A stretch of 5,274 nucleotides of DNA from Chloroflexota bacterium (lineage in GTDB: Bacteria > Chloroflexota > Anaerolineae > Promineifilales > Promineifilaceae). Positions 1-5,274 of the stretch are shown piece after piece. The position numbers and the translations under genes were made by a program. Each line of letters opens with the position of its first letter. Position 1 is the first letter of the stretch. Location of the stretch: positions 293,889 to 299,162 of the forward strand of contig CP070688.1 in assembly GCA_020353135.1 (NCBI GenBank), given 5' to 3'. Below the pieces are notes generated by a model that had not been told where the DNA came from, did not search any database, and saw nothing but the letters and a program-made list of their open reading frames with translations.

Positions 1-3
1 GTA

Positions 4-10
4 GAGGAGA
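4..10 (+). promoter_or_regulatory. Ribosome binding site deciding the CTG start of rsfS
   Basis: The sequence GAGGAGA is a strong Shine-Dalgarno match ending seven bases before the CTG at 17. It directly follows the in-frame stop TAG at 2-4 and is the only good site ahead of the conserved RsfS N-terminus, so it supports initiation at the non-standard codon. Confidence 0.6.
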
Positions 11-16
11 CGACAT

Positions 17-364
17 CTGGAAGGATTAGAACTTGCCCACGTACTCGTCGACACAATTCTGGAGAAGAAGGGTGGCGATATTGTCCTGCTTGACATTCGC
101 GACGAAGCACTATTTACTGACTACTTCCTCATATGTAACGGCGATAATGATCGGCAGTTGAAAGCTCTGGCCGATGGTATCGCAGATGACGCCATGAAAA
201 AGGCCAACCTGACCGCATGGGGGAAAGAGGGCGCCGCCTCCGACGGCTGGATGCTCATGGACTACGGCGATCTCATCGTTCATCTTTTCAGCCCCGAGAA
301 GCGCAACTACTACAGATTAGAAGAGTTATGGGCGAGCGCCCACGTGGTGCTCAGACTGCAATAA
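17..364 (+). CDS. rsfS: Ribosome silencing factor RsfS (YbeB/Iojap family), probable CTG start
   Basis: Members of this family bind ribosomal protein uL14 on the large subunit and block joining with the small subunit, lowering translation when nutrients are short; the protein is cytoplasmic. The reading frame gives 115 residues, normal for the family. Visible landmarks are an N-terminus of the type xExLELA (residues 1-7), DIVLLDIR (21-28), TDYFLICNG (34-42), DRQLKALADGI (45-55), the core DGWMLMDYGDLIVHLF (76-91) and the ending SPEKRNYYRLEELW (92-105). Start choice: the frame has a TAG at 2-4 and no ATG, GTG or TTG until the TTG at 158, which would remove the conserved first half. The CTG at 17 fits the family N-terminus and has GAGGAGA at 4-10, seven bases upstream. 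It converges with ndk, the stops being 36 bp apart. Family assignment is secure; the CTG start is inferred and a base error in the assembly is the alternative. Confidence 0.93.
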   Translation: MEGLELAHVLVDTILEKKGGDIVLLDIRDEALFTDYFLICNGDNDRQLKALADGIADDAMKKANLTAWGKEGAASDGWMLMDYGDLIVHLFSPEKRNYYRLEELWASAHVVLRLQ

Positions 365-400
365 TATCGGTCCGCCGGCTCGCCTCACAATTGACCTAAT

Positions 401-850
401 CTATTCTCGGATCCAGGAATCGGCATCGCGCTGCCAATCCACAAGTTCGTCTGGCGCGAAGAAGAGCTTGACCTCGTTTACTGCATTTTCAGGACTGTCG
501 GAGCCATGCACGAGATTGCGTCCGATTTCCATGCCAAAATCACCACGAATCGTGCCTGGGAGCGCCTCGGCCGGGTTCGTGATGCCCATCGTCACTCGAA
601 CTGCGGCAACCGCGTTCTTGCCTTCCCATACCATAGCTACTACCGGTCCACTCACAATGTACTGGACCAGACTGTCATAGAAGGGCTTCCCTTCGTGCAC
701 GGCGTAGTGGCGAGCCGCCAGATCGTCCGACATTTGCAGGAATTTCATGCCCACCAATTTCAGTCCGCGCACCTCGAAACGGCCGACAATCGCCCCAATT
801 AATGCGCGCTGTACGCCATCAGGCTTCACCAATATCAGCGTCCGCTCCAT
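401..850 (-). CDS. ndk: Nucleoside diphosphate kinase
   Basis: This enzyme moves the gamma-phosphate from ATP to nucleoside diphosphates through a phosphohistidine intermediate and balances cytoplasmic NTP and dNTP pools. The 149-residue product is full length for the family. It begins ERTLILVKPDGVQR, with Lys9, and ends in a typical region at about 130-149. All expected active-site residues can be seen: Lys9, Tyr49, Phe57, Arg85, Thr91, Arg102, Asn112 and the phosphorylated His115 in NLVHGSDS (112-119). The TNPAEALPGTIRGDFG block (91-106) is also intact. The ATG at 848-850 has a textbook Shine-Dalgarno GGAGGT (856-861) five bases upstream. The gene lies 108 bp downstream of the acidic repeat gene on the same strand and converges with rsfS. 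Nothing suggests damage or transfer. Confidence 0.98.
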   Translation of the reverse strand: MERTLILVKPDGVQRALIGAIVGRFEVRGLKLVGMKFLQMSDDLAARHYAVHEGKPFYDSLVQYIVSGPVVAMVWEGKNAVAAVRVTMGITNPAEALPGTIRGDFGMEIGRNLVHGSDSPENAVNEVKLFFAPDELVDWQRDADSWIRE

Positions 851-913
851 TTACTACCTCCAGTGATTAAACAGGCCCGCTGTCCGAATGGCCCAGATAA
901 TGAGCCTGCCGGC

Positions 914-919
914 AGTATA
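914..919 (-). promoter_or_regulatory. Possible -10 element of an ndk promoter
   Basis: On the minus strand this reads TATACT, five of six matches to the sigma-70-type -10 box, about 64 bases before the ndk ATG. I find no convincing -35 hexamer at 15-19 bases upstream, so the call is weak. The 10-bp perfect palindrome CTGCCGGCAG (906-915) overlaps it by two bases and would sit near the transcription start. It could be an operator half or simply chance. Read-through from the upstream gene would also serve ndk. Confidence 0.2.
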
Positions 920-958
920 AAAGAATCGCGGACTCTAGATTCAGAAGACGATATTATC

Positions 959-2857
959 CTACAGATTATCCAGCGCTTCACGGTAGACTCGCAGCGCATT
1001 CTTTAACTGACCATTGCGAGCGTAAGCATCTCCCAGTACACGCTGTAATCTGGGCTCCGGTCCCCACTCCTCGCGGAAGGTCTCGAGATCGTCGATCAAG
1101 AATGCCAGAGACTCACCCTTCTCAACCATTTCTGAGTAGACGGCCAATCCCTCTGCGACCGTACCTTCCTGCATTGCCTCCCGGGCCTGGGCCAATTCTT
1201 CTGCCCCGCTAGTTTCGGGCAGAATAGTTGCCAGTGTCCTTGGCGCAACGAGTTCTTCCTCTACTATGTCAAGATTTTCAATAACTGGGGCCTCAAGGGA
1301 CTCCGGTGTGGCATCTATGTGATGCTCGACAGTCGCCTCAGCCTCCAGCCAACTCTCAGCGTCGACGTCTCCCAATGTGTCAAGCCAGGCCAAATCTTCG
1401 GCCGGTACGTCATCCACTGCGACGGAATCTATCGCTTCAGTTTCCGACTTGTCATCCACCCCATCTGCAGAAAGCTCGACAAGCTCATCCGCAGCAATGG
1501 CTTCATCCGGTTCGACGACCTCCGCTAGCTCTGGCTCGGGTCCTGACGCCTCGACCAAGTCATCGGCCTCAACCTGTTCGCCCATTGTCGCAGCCGTCTC
1601 TTGGGCCATTTCCGCCTCAACCTGATCAGTAACAGCTTCCTCTTCAAAGGTAGTCAACTCTTCAACCGGCGCGCCCTGGCGGGCTGCCAGCTGCTCTAAC
1701 CAGGCCATGGCGTCCTCGCCTTCTTCAAGTGCCGTCTTGTCCATGGCATCGCCGACCGCCTCCGCCGGGAGCTCGCTTTCCGGTTCAGAAAACAACAGAT
1801 CGGCGCCGGCCATCGCCTCTTCAACGTCATGAGCCACTTCCGGCGTCGGAGGCTCGTCCGTGACCGGGATTTCCTCTGCCTCGACCTTTCTCTCCTCGCC
1901 AGGTTCTTGGTGAATGGTTAGTTCTTCCAACCAATCGAGTGCTTCGTCAAGGTCTGCGATGGGCGAGTCCTCCCGGTTTACGGCAATCCCCGCTTCATCC
2001 GGCATCTGCAATGGCGGCATCTCAGTCGACTCTTCGCTCACCTGTGCAGTCGTCATTTCGTTCGGGTAGACTCCTTGCTTGGCAGCAAGGCGTTCAAGCC
2101 AGGCCATGGCTTCATCTGGGTCTTCTGGAATTTCGCCGGCCTCTTCATCTGGCAAGTCGAATTCTGCCTCGACTGGCGCGGCCATCTCAACGTCAGGTGA
2201 TTCGGCCGACTGCACTGAAGGTAGCTCCTCTGAAGACGCGCCTTGTTTGGCAGCCAGGCGTTCGAGCCAGGCGACAGCCTCGTCAGGATCCTCGGGCACT
2301 TCATCAACCTCCGTGGTCGCTGGCCTACCCTCTGTAAACTCACTCGTTTCCTCGCCCTGGTCCAAATCATCCACCGGTTCACTACGCGCACTGGTCAACC
2401 TGTTCTCGTGCCCCTCCTGCAATTCGCTATTCATTCTTGGTACCGTATCCATTTCGTCTAGCCACATCAGGTCGTCATTCTCAAGGAATACTTCGTCCCC
2501 GAGATCTTCGGCCTCTTTTTGATCGCTTAACCAGCTGTCCAGGTCCTGGCCTGCCGAAACCGAATCATCATGGGCGGCTTCGCGAACGCCTGCGACAGTC
2601 CCTCCTTGCTCCGGATCCGCCTGCGCTTCTTCGTCTCGGTCAACGGTTTCCTGATTCTCAGCACCGGCCGCGGATTCATTGGAACTCTGGTCTGGTCGTG
2701 GCTGTAAATCTTCGCTCGTTTCAGGCGAAGGCTGTGCGGTCTGATCCCATATCGCACCCGGCTCTTCGGCCAACACTTCCAACCAGCCAATCGACTGATT
2801 ATCATCGGCGGATGATTCGCTTTCGTCGTCCTTCGGTTCTTTGTCCTCGTTTTCCAT
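959..2857 (-). CDS. Acidic WL-motif repeat protein with C-terminal TPR-like domain
   Basis: I do not recognise a characterised function. The 632-residue product is extremely acidic: by my count about 29% Asp/Glu and under 5% Lys/Arg, with no cysteine, signal peptide or membrane segment, so it is probably cytoplasmic and largely disordered up to about residue 540. Nine Trp-Leu motifs occur, with Trp at 25, 109, 132, 197, 253, 309, 386, 491 and 503. Four sit in a longer unit close to PxDPDEAMAWLERLAAKQG, and W197, W253 and W309 are exactly 56 residues apart. Residues 541-632 differ: they are ordered-looking and helical, and end in a good TPR (603-631, with LGDAYARNGQLKNALRVYREA). The ATG at 2855-2857 has AAGGA (2864-2868) six bases upstream, and an in-frame TGA lies between it and the preceding gene. 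It follows the TPR gene by 68 bp, probably in one operon. A scaffold role is inference. Confidence 0.85.
   Translation of the reverse strand: MENEDKEPKDDESESSADDNQSIGWLEVLAEEPGAIWDQTAQPSPETSEDLQPRPDQSSNESAAGAENQETVDRDEEAQADPEQGGTVAGVREAAHDDSVSAGQDLDSWLSDQKEAEDLGDEVFLENDDLMWLDEMDTVPRMNSELQEGHENRLTSARSEPVDDLDQGEETSEFTEGRPATTEVDEVPEDPDEAVAWLERLAAKQGASSEELPSVQSAESPDVEMAAPVEAEFDLPDEEAGEIPEDPDEAMAWLERLAAKQGVYPNEMTTAQVSEESTEMPPLQMPDEAGIAVNREDSPIADLDEALDWLEELTIHQEPGEERKVEAEEIPVTDEPPTPEVAHDVEEAMAGADLLFSEPESELPAEAVGDAMDKTALEEGEDAMAWLEQLAARQGAPVEELTTFEEEAVTDQVEAEMAQETAATMGEQVEADDLVEASGPEPELAEVVEPDEAIAADELVELSADGVDDKSETEAIDSVAVDDVPAEDLAWLDTLGDVDAESWLEAEATVEHHIDATPESLEAPVIENLDIVEEELVAPRTLATILPETSGAEELAQAREAMQEGTVAEGLAVYSEMVEKGESLAFLIDDLETFREEWGPEPRLQRVLGDAYARNGQLKNALRVYREALDNL
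1670..1729 (-). repeat. WL repeat unit 4 (coding)
   Basis: Encodes residues 377-396, with Trp386. The core EDAMAWLEQLAARQGA closely matches units 1 and 2, although it lies 77 residues after unit 3, out of the 56-residue register. It is closer in sequence to units 1 and 2 than its neighbour unit 3 is. Confidence 0.8.
1901..1960 (-). repeat. Diverged WL repeat unit 3 (coding)
   Basis: Encodes residues 300-319, with Trp309, again exactly 168 bp from unit 2. It is degenerate: about nine of 20 residues match the unit 1/2 consensus, mainly DxDEAxxWLExL and one Gln. The exact spacing is the main argument that it belongs to the same tandem series. Confidence 0.65.
2069..2128 (-). repeat. WL repeat unit 2 (coding)
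   Basis: Encodes residues 244-263, with Trp253. It lies exactly 168 bp (56 codons) from unit 1. It keeps the core DPDEAMAWLERLAAKQG and a similar acidic spacer before it. Confidence 0.85.
2237..2296 (-). repeat. WL repeat unit 1 (coding)
   Basis: Encodes residues 188-207 of the acidic repeat protein, with Trp197 at the tenth place. Eighteen of 20 residues match unit 2, but only 45 of 60 bases do. Eleven of the 15 base differences are synonymous, and the other four fall in the two codons that changed (Val/Met and Ala/Val). Confidence 0.85.
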
Positions 2858-2925
2858 AACTTGTCCTTGGCCGCCGCCCAGATGTCCTCAGAGCCGCGGT
2901 TGAAACTGAATAGCGCGTCGCGCGA

Positions 2926-4713
2926 TTACTCGTCACGTGGTGCGCCCGACTCGCCTGGTTTATCGGCGTTCTCTCCCAACTGGTCAGATAATTCGTCCAA
3001 CCAGGTAACCATCTCTTCCTCATCTTTTGGCATATTAGATTGACCGGCTGCCGCTTCACCATGTAGCTCTGCCGGCAAATCCTCCAGGACATCATCCGCA
3101 TCGAGCAGCCAATCGGGTACTTCATCGCGCTGAGGCAATTTGGCGGAATCAGACTCATAGGCACTGTCAACCTGGTGATGCTCACGGTCAAAGCTGCCGG
3201 CCGCCGTTTCGAAGCGATCTGCCGGCCCAAAATCTGTTTCCGGTTGATCCAGCTTATCATCACCGATATCTGTTTCCTGCGCCAGGGACGCATCGAACGA
3301 TCCAAGCAGATCGCCCTCATACCCTGCCTCATCGGGCTCGTCGAAGCCGACTGCCTCGTACAACCAATCCGGCAGCTCATCCGAAACATCCGGACCGTCG
3401 TCCAGCTCTTCAAGCCATGATGGTCCAGACTCCGCGTCATCGTCGCCAGCGTCGATATTGGCCAATAAATCGTCCAGCGCCATTGCCGCTTCGTCCACTT
3501 GCTCTGCCGAATGGTCAAGTGGTTCACTCTGAACCACCTCCAAATCGGACTGTGTAGGTTCCGACGAGCCGTCCAGGTCCGCCATGAGCAATTCGAGTTC
3601 ATCTAGAGGGGCAGCCTCGATCGTCTTTGCCTGTTCCGGCGGCAAGTCTTCTGTCTCATCAATCGTCGTCAATGTTGATTCGTCGGCCGGCTGAGACTCT
3701 TCGCCAGGCTCAGCCTTACGTTCGCCGTCAGCGGTGGTGACATCTTCCAGCCAGTCCACCACCTCTTCCAACTCACTCCCAAGCCCGCCATCCACTTGCA
3801 GAGCCCTCTCATCTCCGCCAATTTCAAGCAACCACTCAGGCGCCTGATCGTCATCTATTTCGGCAGCCGCTGGCAGATGCGGCTGGGCATCCGCCTCCCC
3901 TAGACCGTAGGCGATCGCTAGAGAATCCTCCAAGATCTCAACTTGAATTGACTCTGGCAACTCAATGCGGGAATTACTGACCGCCCGGCCCAATGTTGAA
4001 TCAGGATCTAGATGGGCCTGGTCGAGCAACGTTAGCTCTTGAACGCGCCGCAGGTGCTCACGAGCCTCGCCCACACGATCGGCCCGCAACCAAACGTCAG
4101 CCAAGATGGCATTGGCCTTTATGCAGAATGGCAGGTGAACCAATATCTTCTGACACACCTCGGCCGCTTCGACCTGTCTCGATCCCCAGAACAGACTGTC
4201 GGCCAGCGCTAGTTGTAAATCAAACCGGTCTGGACTCTTCGCCGACAAGAACGTCAACTCACTGGTCGCCTGGCGATACATTGCCCCTCTAAGATAAAGG
4301 CGCGCCAGCGCCGGCCTGGACAGGGCCATGCGAGACGGTGCATCTCCATCACGATCGATGTAGAGACGCCTCAACTCACTCTGGACAGCCCGATTGTAAG
4401 GATCGATCTCAAATGCTCGCTCCATGTGCCAAATCGCCAAATCGAAGTCTCGGCTTTCGCTATAGGCCAGCGCCAAACCAGCATGAGATACAAGATCCTC
4501 GGGGTCGGCGCTCAGTAGCCGCGCAAAAACATCCTTCGCTTCGTCAAACAGTTGTTGCTCAAGAAGAGTTCGACCAAATAGTCTGTAAGTGTCGATGTGG
4601 CGCGGGTATTGCTGCAGGATGAAATGACAGTGGGCAGCCGCCTCGGGCAGTCTGTTATCGTCCAGTAGCCCTTCAATCCGGCTCAGATACTCGCGTAGGG
4701 CAGTACGGCGCAC
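2926..4713 (-). CDS. TPR protein with acidic WL-motif tail
   Basis: A 595-residue protein of unknown specific function. Residues 1-230 form about six to seven tetratricopeptide repeats, the helical hairpins that bind peptides: roughly 4-37, 39-72, 73-106, 131-163, 164-197 and 198-229, with typical features such as FDEAKDVFARLL and GLALAYSESRDFDLAIWHMERAFEIDP split across repeats 2 and 3. From about 285 to the end it is acidic, low in complexity and probably disordered, with six Trp-Leu motifs (Trp 294, 321, 433, 450, 535 and 571), of the type xDWLxx or xWLDEL. The open frame runs further upstream into the deacetylase gene, but that part is cysteine- and glycine-rich shadow sequence. I place the start at the GTG at 4711-4713, with AGGGGA (4723-4728) nine bases upstream, just before TALREYLSRIEGLL. 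The gene sits 59 bp after the deacetylase gene and 68 bp before the acidic repeat gene. There is no signal peptide or membrane helix. Confidence 0.88.
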   Translation of the reverse strand: MRRTALREYLSRIEGLLDDNRLPEAAAHCHFILQQYPRHIDTYRLFGRTLLEQQLFDEAKDVFARLLSADPEDLVSHAGLALAYSESRDFDLAIWHMERAFEIDPYNRAVQSELRRLYIDRDGDAPSRMALSRPALARLYLRGAMYRQATSELTFLSAKSPDRFDLQLALADSLFWGSRQVEAAEVCQKILVHLPFCIKANAILADVWLRADRVGEAREHLRRVQELTLLDQAHLDPDSTLGRAVSNSRIELPESIQVEILEDSLAIAYGLGEADAQPHLPAAAEIDDDQAPEWLLEIGGDERALQVDGGLGSELEEVVDWLEDVTTADGERKAEPGEESQPADESTLTTIDETEDLPPEQAKTIEAAPLDELELLMADLDGSSEPTQSDLEVVQSEPLDHSAEQVDEAAMALDDLLANIDAGDDDAESGPSWLEELDDGPDVSDELPDWLYEAVGFDEPDEAGYEGDLLGSFDASLAQETDIGDDKLDQPETDFGPADRFETAAGSFDREHHQVDSAYESDSAKLPQRDEVPDWLLDADDVLEDLPAELHGEAAAGQSNMPKDEEEMVTWLDELSDQLGENADKPGESGAPRDE

Positions 4714-4722
4714 GATAAATTT

Positions 4723-4728
4723 TCCCCT
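4723..4728 (-). promoter_or_regulatory. Ribosome binding site deciding the GTG start of the TPR gene
   Basis: AGGGGA on the minus strand lies nine bases before the GTG at 4711-4713. The only nearby ATG upstream (around 4749) is out of frame, so this site supports the GTG start and a 595-residue product rather than the 708-residue extension into the deacetylase gene. Confidence 0.6.
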
Positions 4729-4755
4729 GACACTTCTATGCGGGTAAACATAATT

Positions 4756-4784
4756 ATTATCCAGGTTTTCGATCAGGAAGGCAA
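4756..4784 (-). promoter_or_regulatory. Possible sigma-70-type promoter for the TPR gene
   Basis: On the minus strand TTGCCT (4779-4784, four of six matches to the -35 box) and GATAAT (4756-4761, five of six matches to the -10 box) are separated by exactly 17 bases. The -35 box falls in the last codons of the deacetylase gene, and transcription would start about 35 bases before the GTG, leaving room for the ribosome binding site. This would let the TPR and WL-repeat genes be expressed apart from the deacetylase. It is based on consensus matching only. Confidence 0.35.
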
Positions 4785-5274
4785 ATGCAGGTGCTGTAGC
4801 TGGACTAGTAAATTGGTAACATCCGGACTGGTATATGGGGCAGGCCCCAGTGGATCGATGACCAGATCGCTTCCGGTTAGGGCATGCACAACATTGAGTA
4901 CGCCATTGGCCAACGCCTGGAGATGATAGCCCCCCTCGAGAACAAATAGCACCCGCCCATGGCAAATTGCAGCGGCCATTTCCACGAGATGCCGGGACAT
5001 CTGCGCATAGCCGGTTAGCGTAACCGCAGCGGCGGCCAGAGGATCTTGCCAATGGGCATCAAATCCGGCCGAGACCAGGATCATGTCTGGCCCAAAATCG
5101 ACAATGACCGGCTCAAGTAACTCTCGAAACATCAGACCGTAAGCCTCGTCTCCCGCTCTTAATCCAAATGGCACATTAAGGGTGGTACCCCGACCAGCGC
5201 CCCGACCGATCTCCTCCACAGAACCGGTTCCCGGGTAGAAGAATGGCCCAAACATGTGTAATGAAACGTATAGA
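4773..5274 (-). CDS. Histone deacetylase family protein (class II-like), 5' end outside the window
   Basis: Only the C-terminal 166 residues are visible; the frame stays open to the right edge (LYVSLH precedes the Met at 5255), so that Met is internal. The fold is the arginase/deacetylase type, a zinc hydrolase removing acetyl groups from lysines, polyamines or small molecules. Visible motifs are SLHMFGPFFYPGTG, GRGAGRGTTLNVPF, PDMILVSAGFDAHWQDPLA, whose GFD Asp (codon 5058-5060) is a zinc ligand, and FVLEGGYHLQALA, whose Tyr (codon 4926-4928) is the catalytic tyrosine. The other zinc ligands, from the DxHHGNGT-type motif, lie outside the window. Both visible catalytic residues are intact, so it is probably active. 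The substrate cannot be told: acetylpolyamine, acetoin-related and protein deacetylases look alike here. The stop TGA is at 4773-4775, 59 bp before the TPR gene on the same strand. Confidence 0.93.
   Translation of the reverse strand, partial: LYVSLHMFGPFFYPGTGSVEEIGRGAGRGTTLNVPFGLRAGDEAYGLMFRELLEPVIVDFGPDMILVSAGFDAHWQDPLAAAAVTLTGYAQMSRHLVEMAAAICHGRVLFVLEGGYHLQALANGVLNVVHALTGSDLVIDPLGPAPYTSPDVTNLLVQLQHLHLPS

Noticed and set aside
365..400. Bidirectional terminator between rsfS and ndk
   Set aside because: The gap is only 36 bp and shows no GC-rich stem followed by a T-run on either strand, so I cannot support a terminator.
468..802. Plus-strand open frames opposite ndk
   Set aside because: ndk is complete with all catalytic residues in the minus frame; the opposite frames show no protein-like motifs.
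1306..2859. Several plus-strand open frames of 69-147 residues opposite the acidic repeat gene, some Ser- or Pro-rich
   Set aside because: GAN/GCN-rich codons on the minus strand read as Ser-, Pro- or Arg-rich open frames on the plus strand. These frames have no family similarity and follow the repeats of the true gene.
2911..2925. GC-rich inverted repeat (GCGC-GTC-GCGC) after the TPR gene
   Set aside because: The stem is only four base pairs with a three-base loop and no T-run follows on the minus strand. It is too weak to call a terminator.
2802..3602. A 266-residue minus-strand frame overlapping the ends of both acidic genes
   Set aside because: It is an out-of-frame shadow of the D/E-rich coding sequence, dominated by Arg, Trp, Ser and Met, with no recognisable domain or ribosome binding site.
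4714..5052. Extension of the TPR reading frame upstream to 5052 (708 residues)
   Set aside because: The extra 113 residues are cysteine-, glycine- and arginine-rich and overlap the deacetylase coding sequence, which has clear family motifs. The GTG at 4711-4713 with a ribosome binding site fits better.

Overview
The window looks like part of a bacterial chromosome of moderate GC content. It most resembles Chloroflexota (Anaerolineae-like). That assignment is inference: I associate long acidic proteins carrying a repeated 'DAMAWLExLAAxQG' unit with that phylum, and there is no rRNA or other marker here to confirm it. I see no mobile element, tRNA, rRNA or CRISPR array.

Layout. A small plus-strand gene at the left edge (17-364) encodes the ribosome silencing factor RsfS. 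It appears to start at CTG, because an in-frame stop at 2-4 leaves no ATG, GTG or TTG before residue 48. Everything else is on the minus strand, transcribed right to left. First comes the C-terminal half of a class II-type histone-deacetylase-family enzyme (4773-5274, cut by the window edge). Then comes a 595-residue protein (2926-4713) with N-terminal TPRs and an acidic tail. Next is a 632-residue very acidic repeat protein with a C-terminal TPR-like domain (959-2857). Last is nucleoside diphosphate kinase (401-850), which converges with rsfS across 36 bp.

The unusual part is the middle pair of genes, which fills about 70% of the window. Both encode a TPR module joined to a long, probably disordered, D/E-rich segment studded with short 'WL' motifs (six in the first protein, nine in the second). 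They are arranged as mirror images: TPR then tail in the first, tail then TPR in the second. In the second protein three motif units are spaced exactly 56 residues apart, and two of them have diverged at DNA level almost only by synonymous changes, so the peptide looks selected. I cannot assign a biochemical function. A two-part cytoplasmic scaffold or adaptor built from multivalent WL motifs and TPR receptors is a reasonable hypothesis.

The deacetylase, TPR and acidic-repeat genes are closely spaced (59 and 68 bp), which suggests co-transcription, and a plausible extra promoter lies at the end of the deacetylase gene. The ndk gene has a 108-bp leader and may have its own promoter. rsfS and ndk are housekeeping genes with no evident functional tie to the middle pair.
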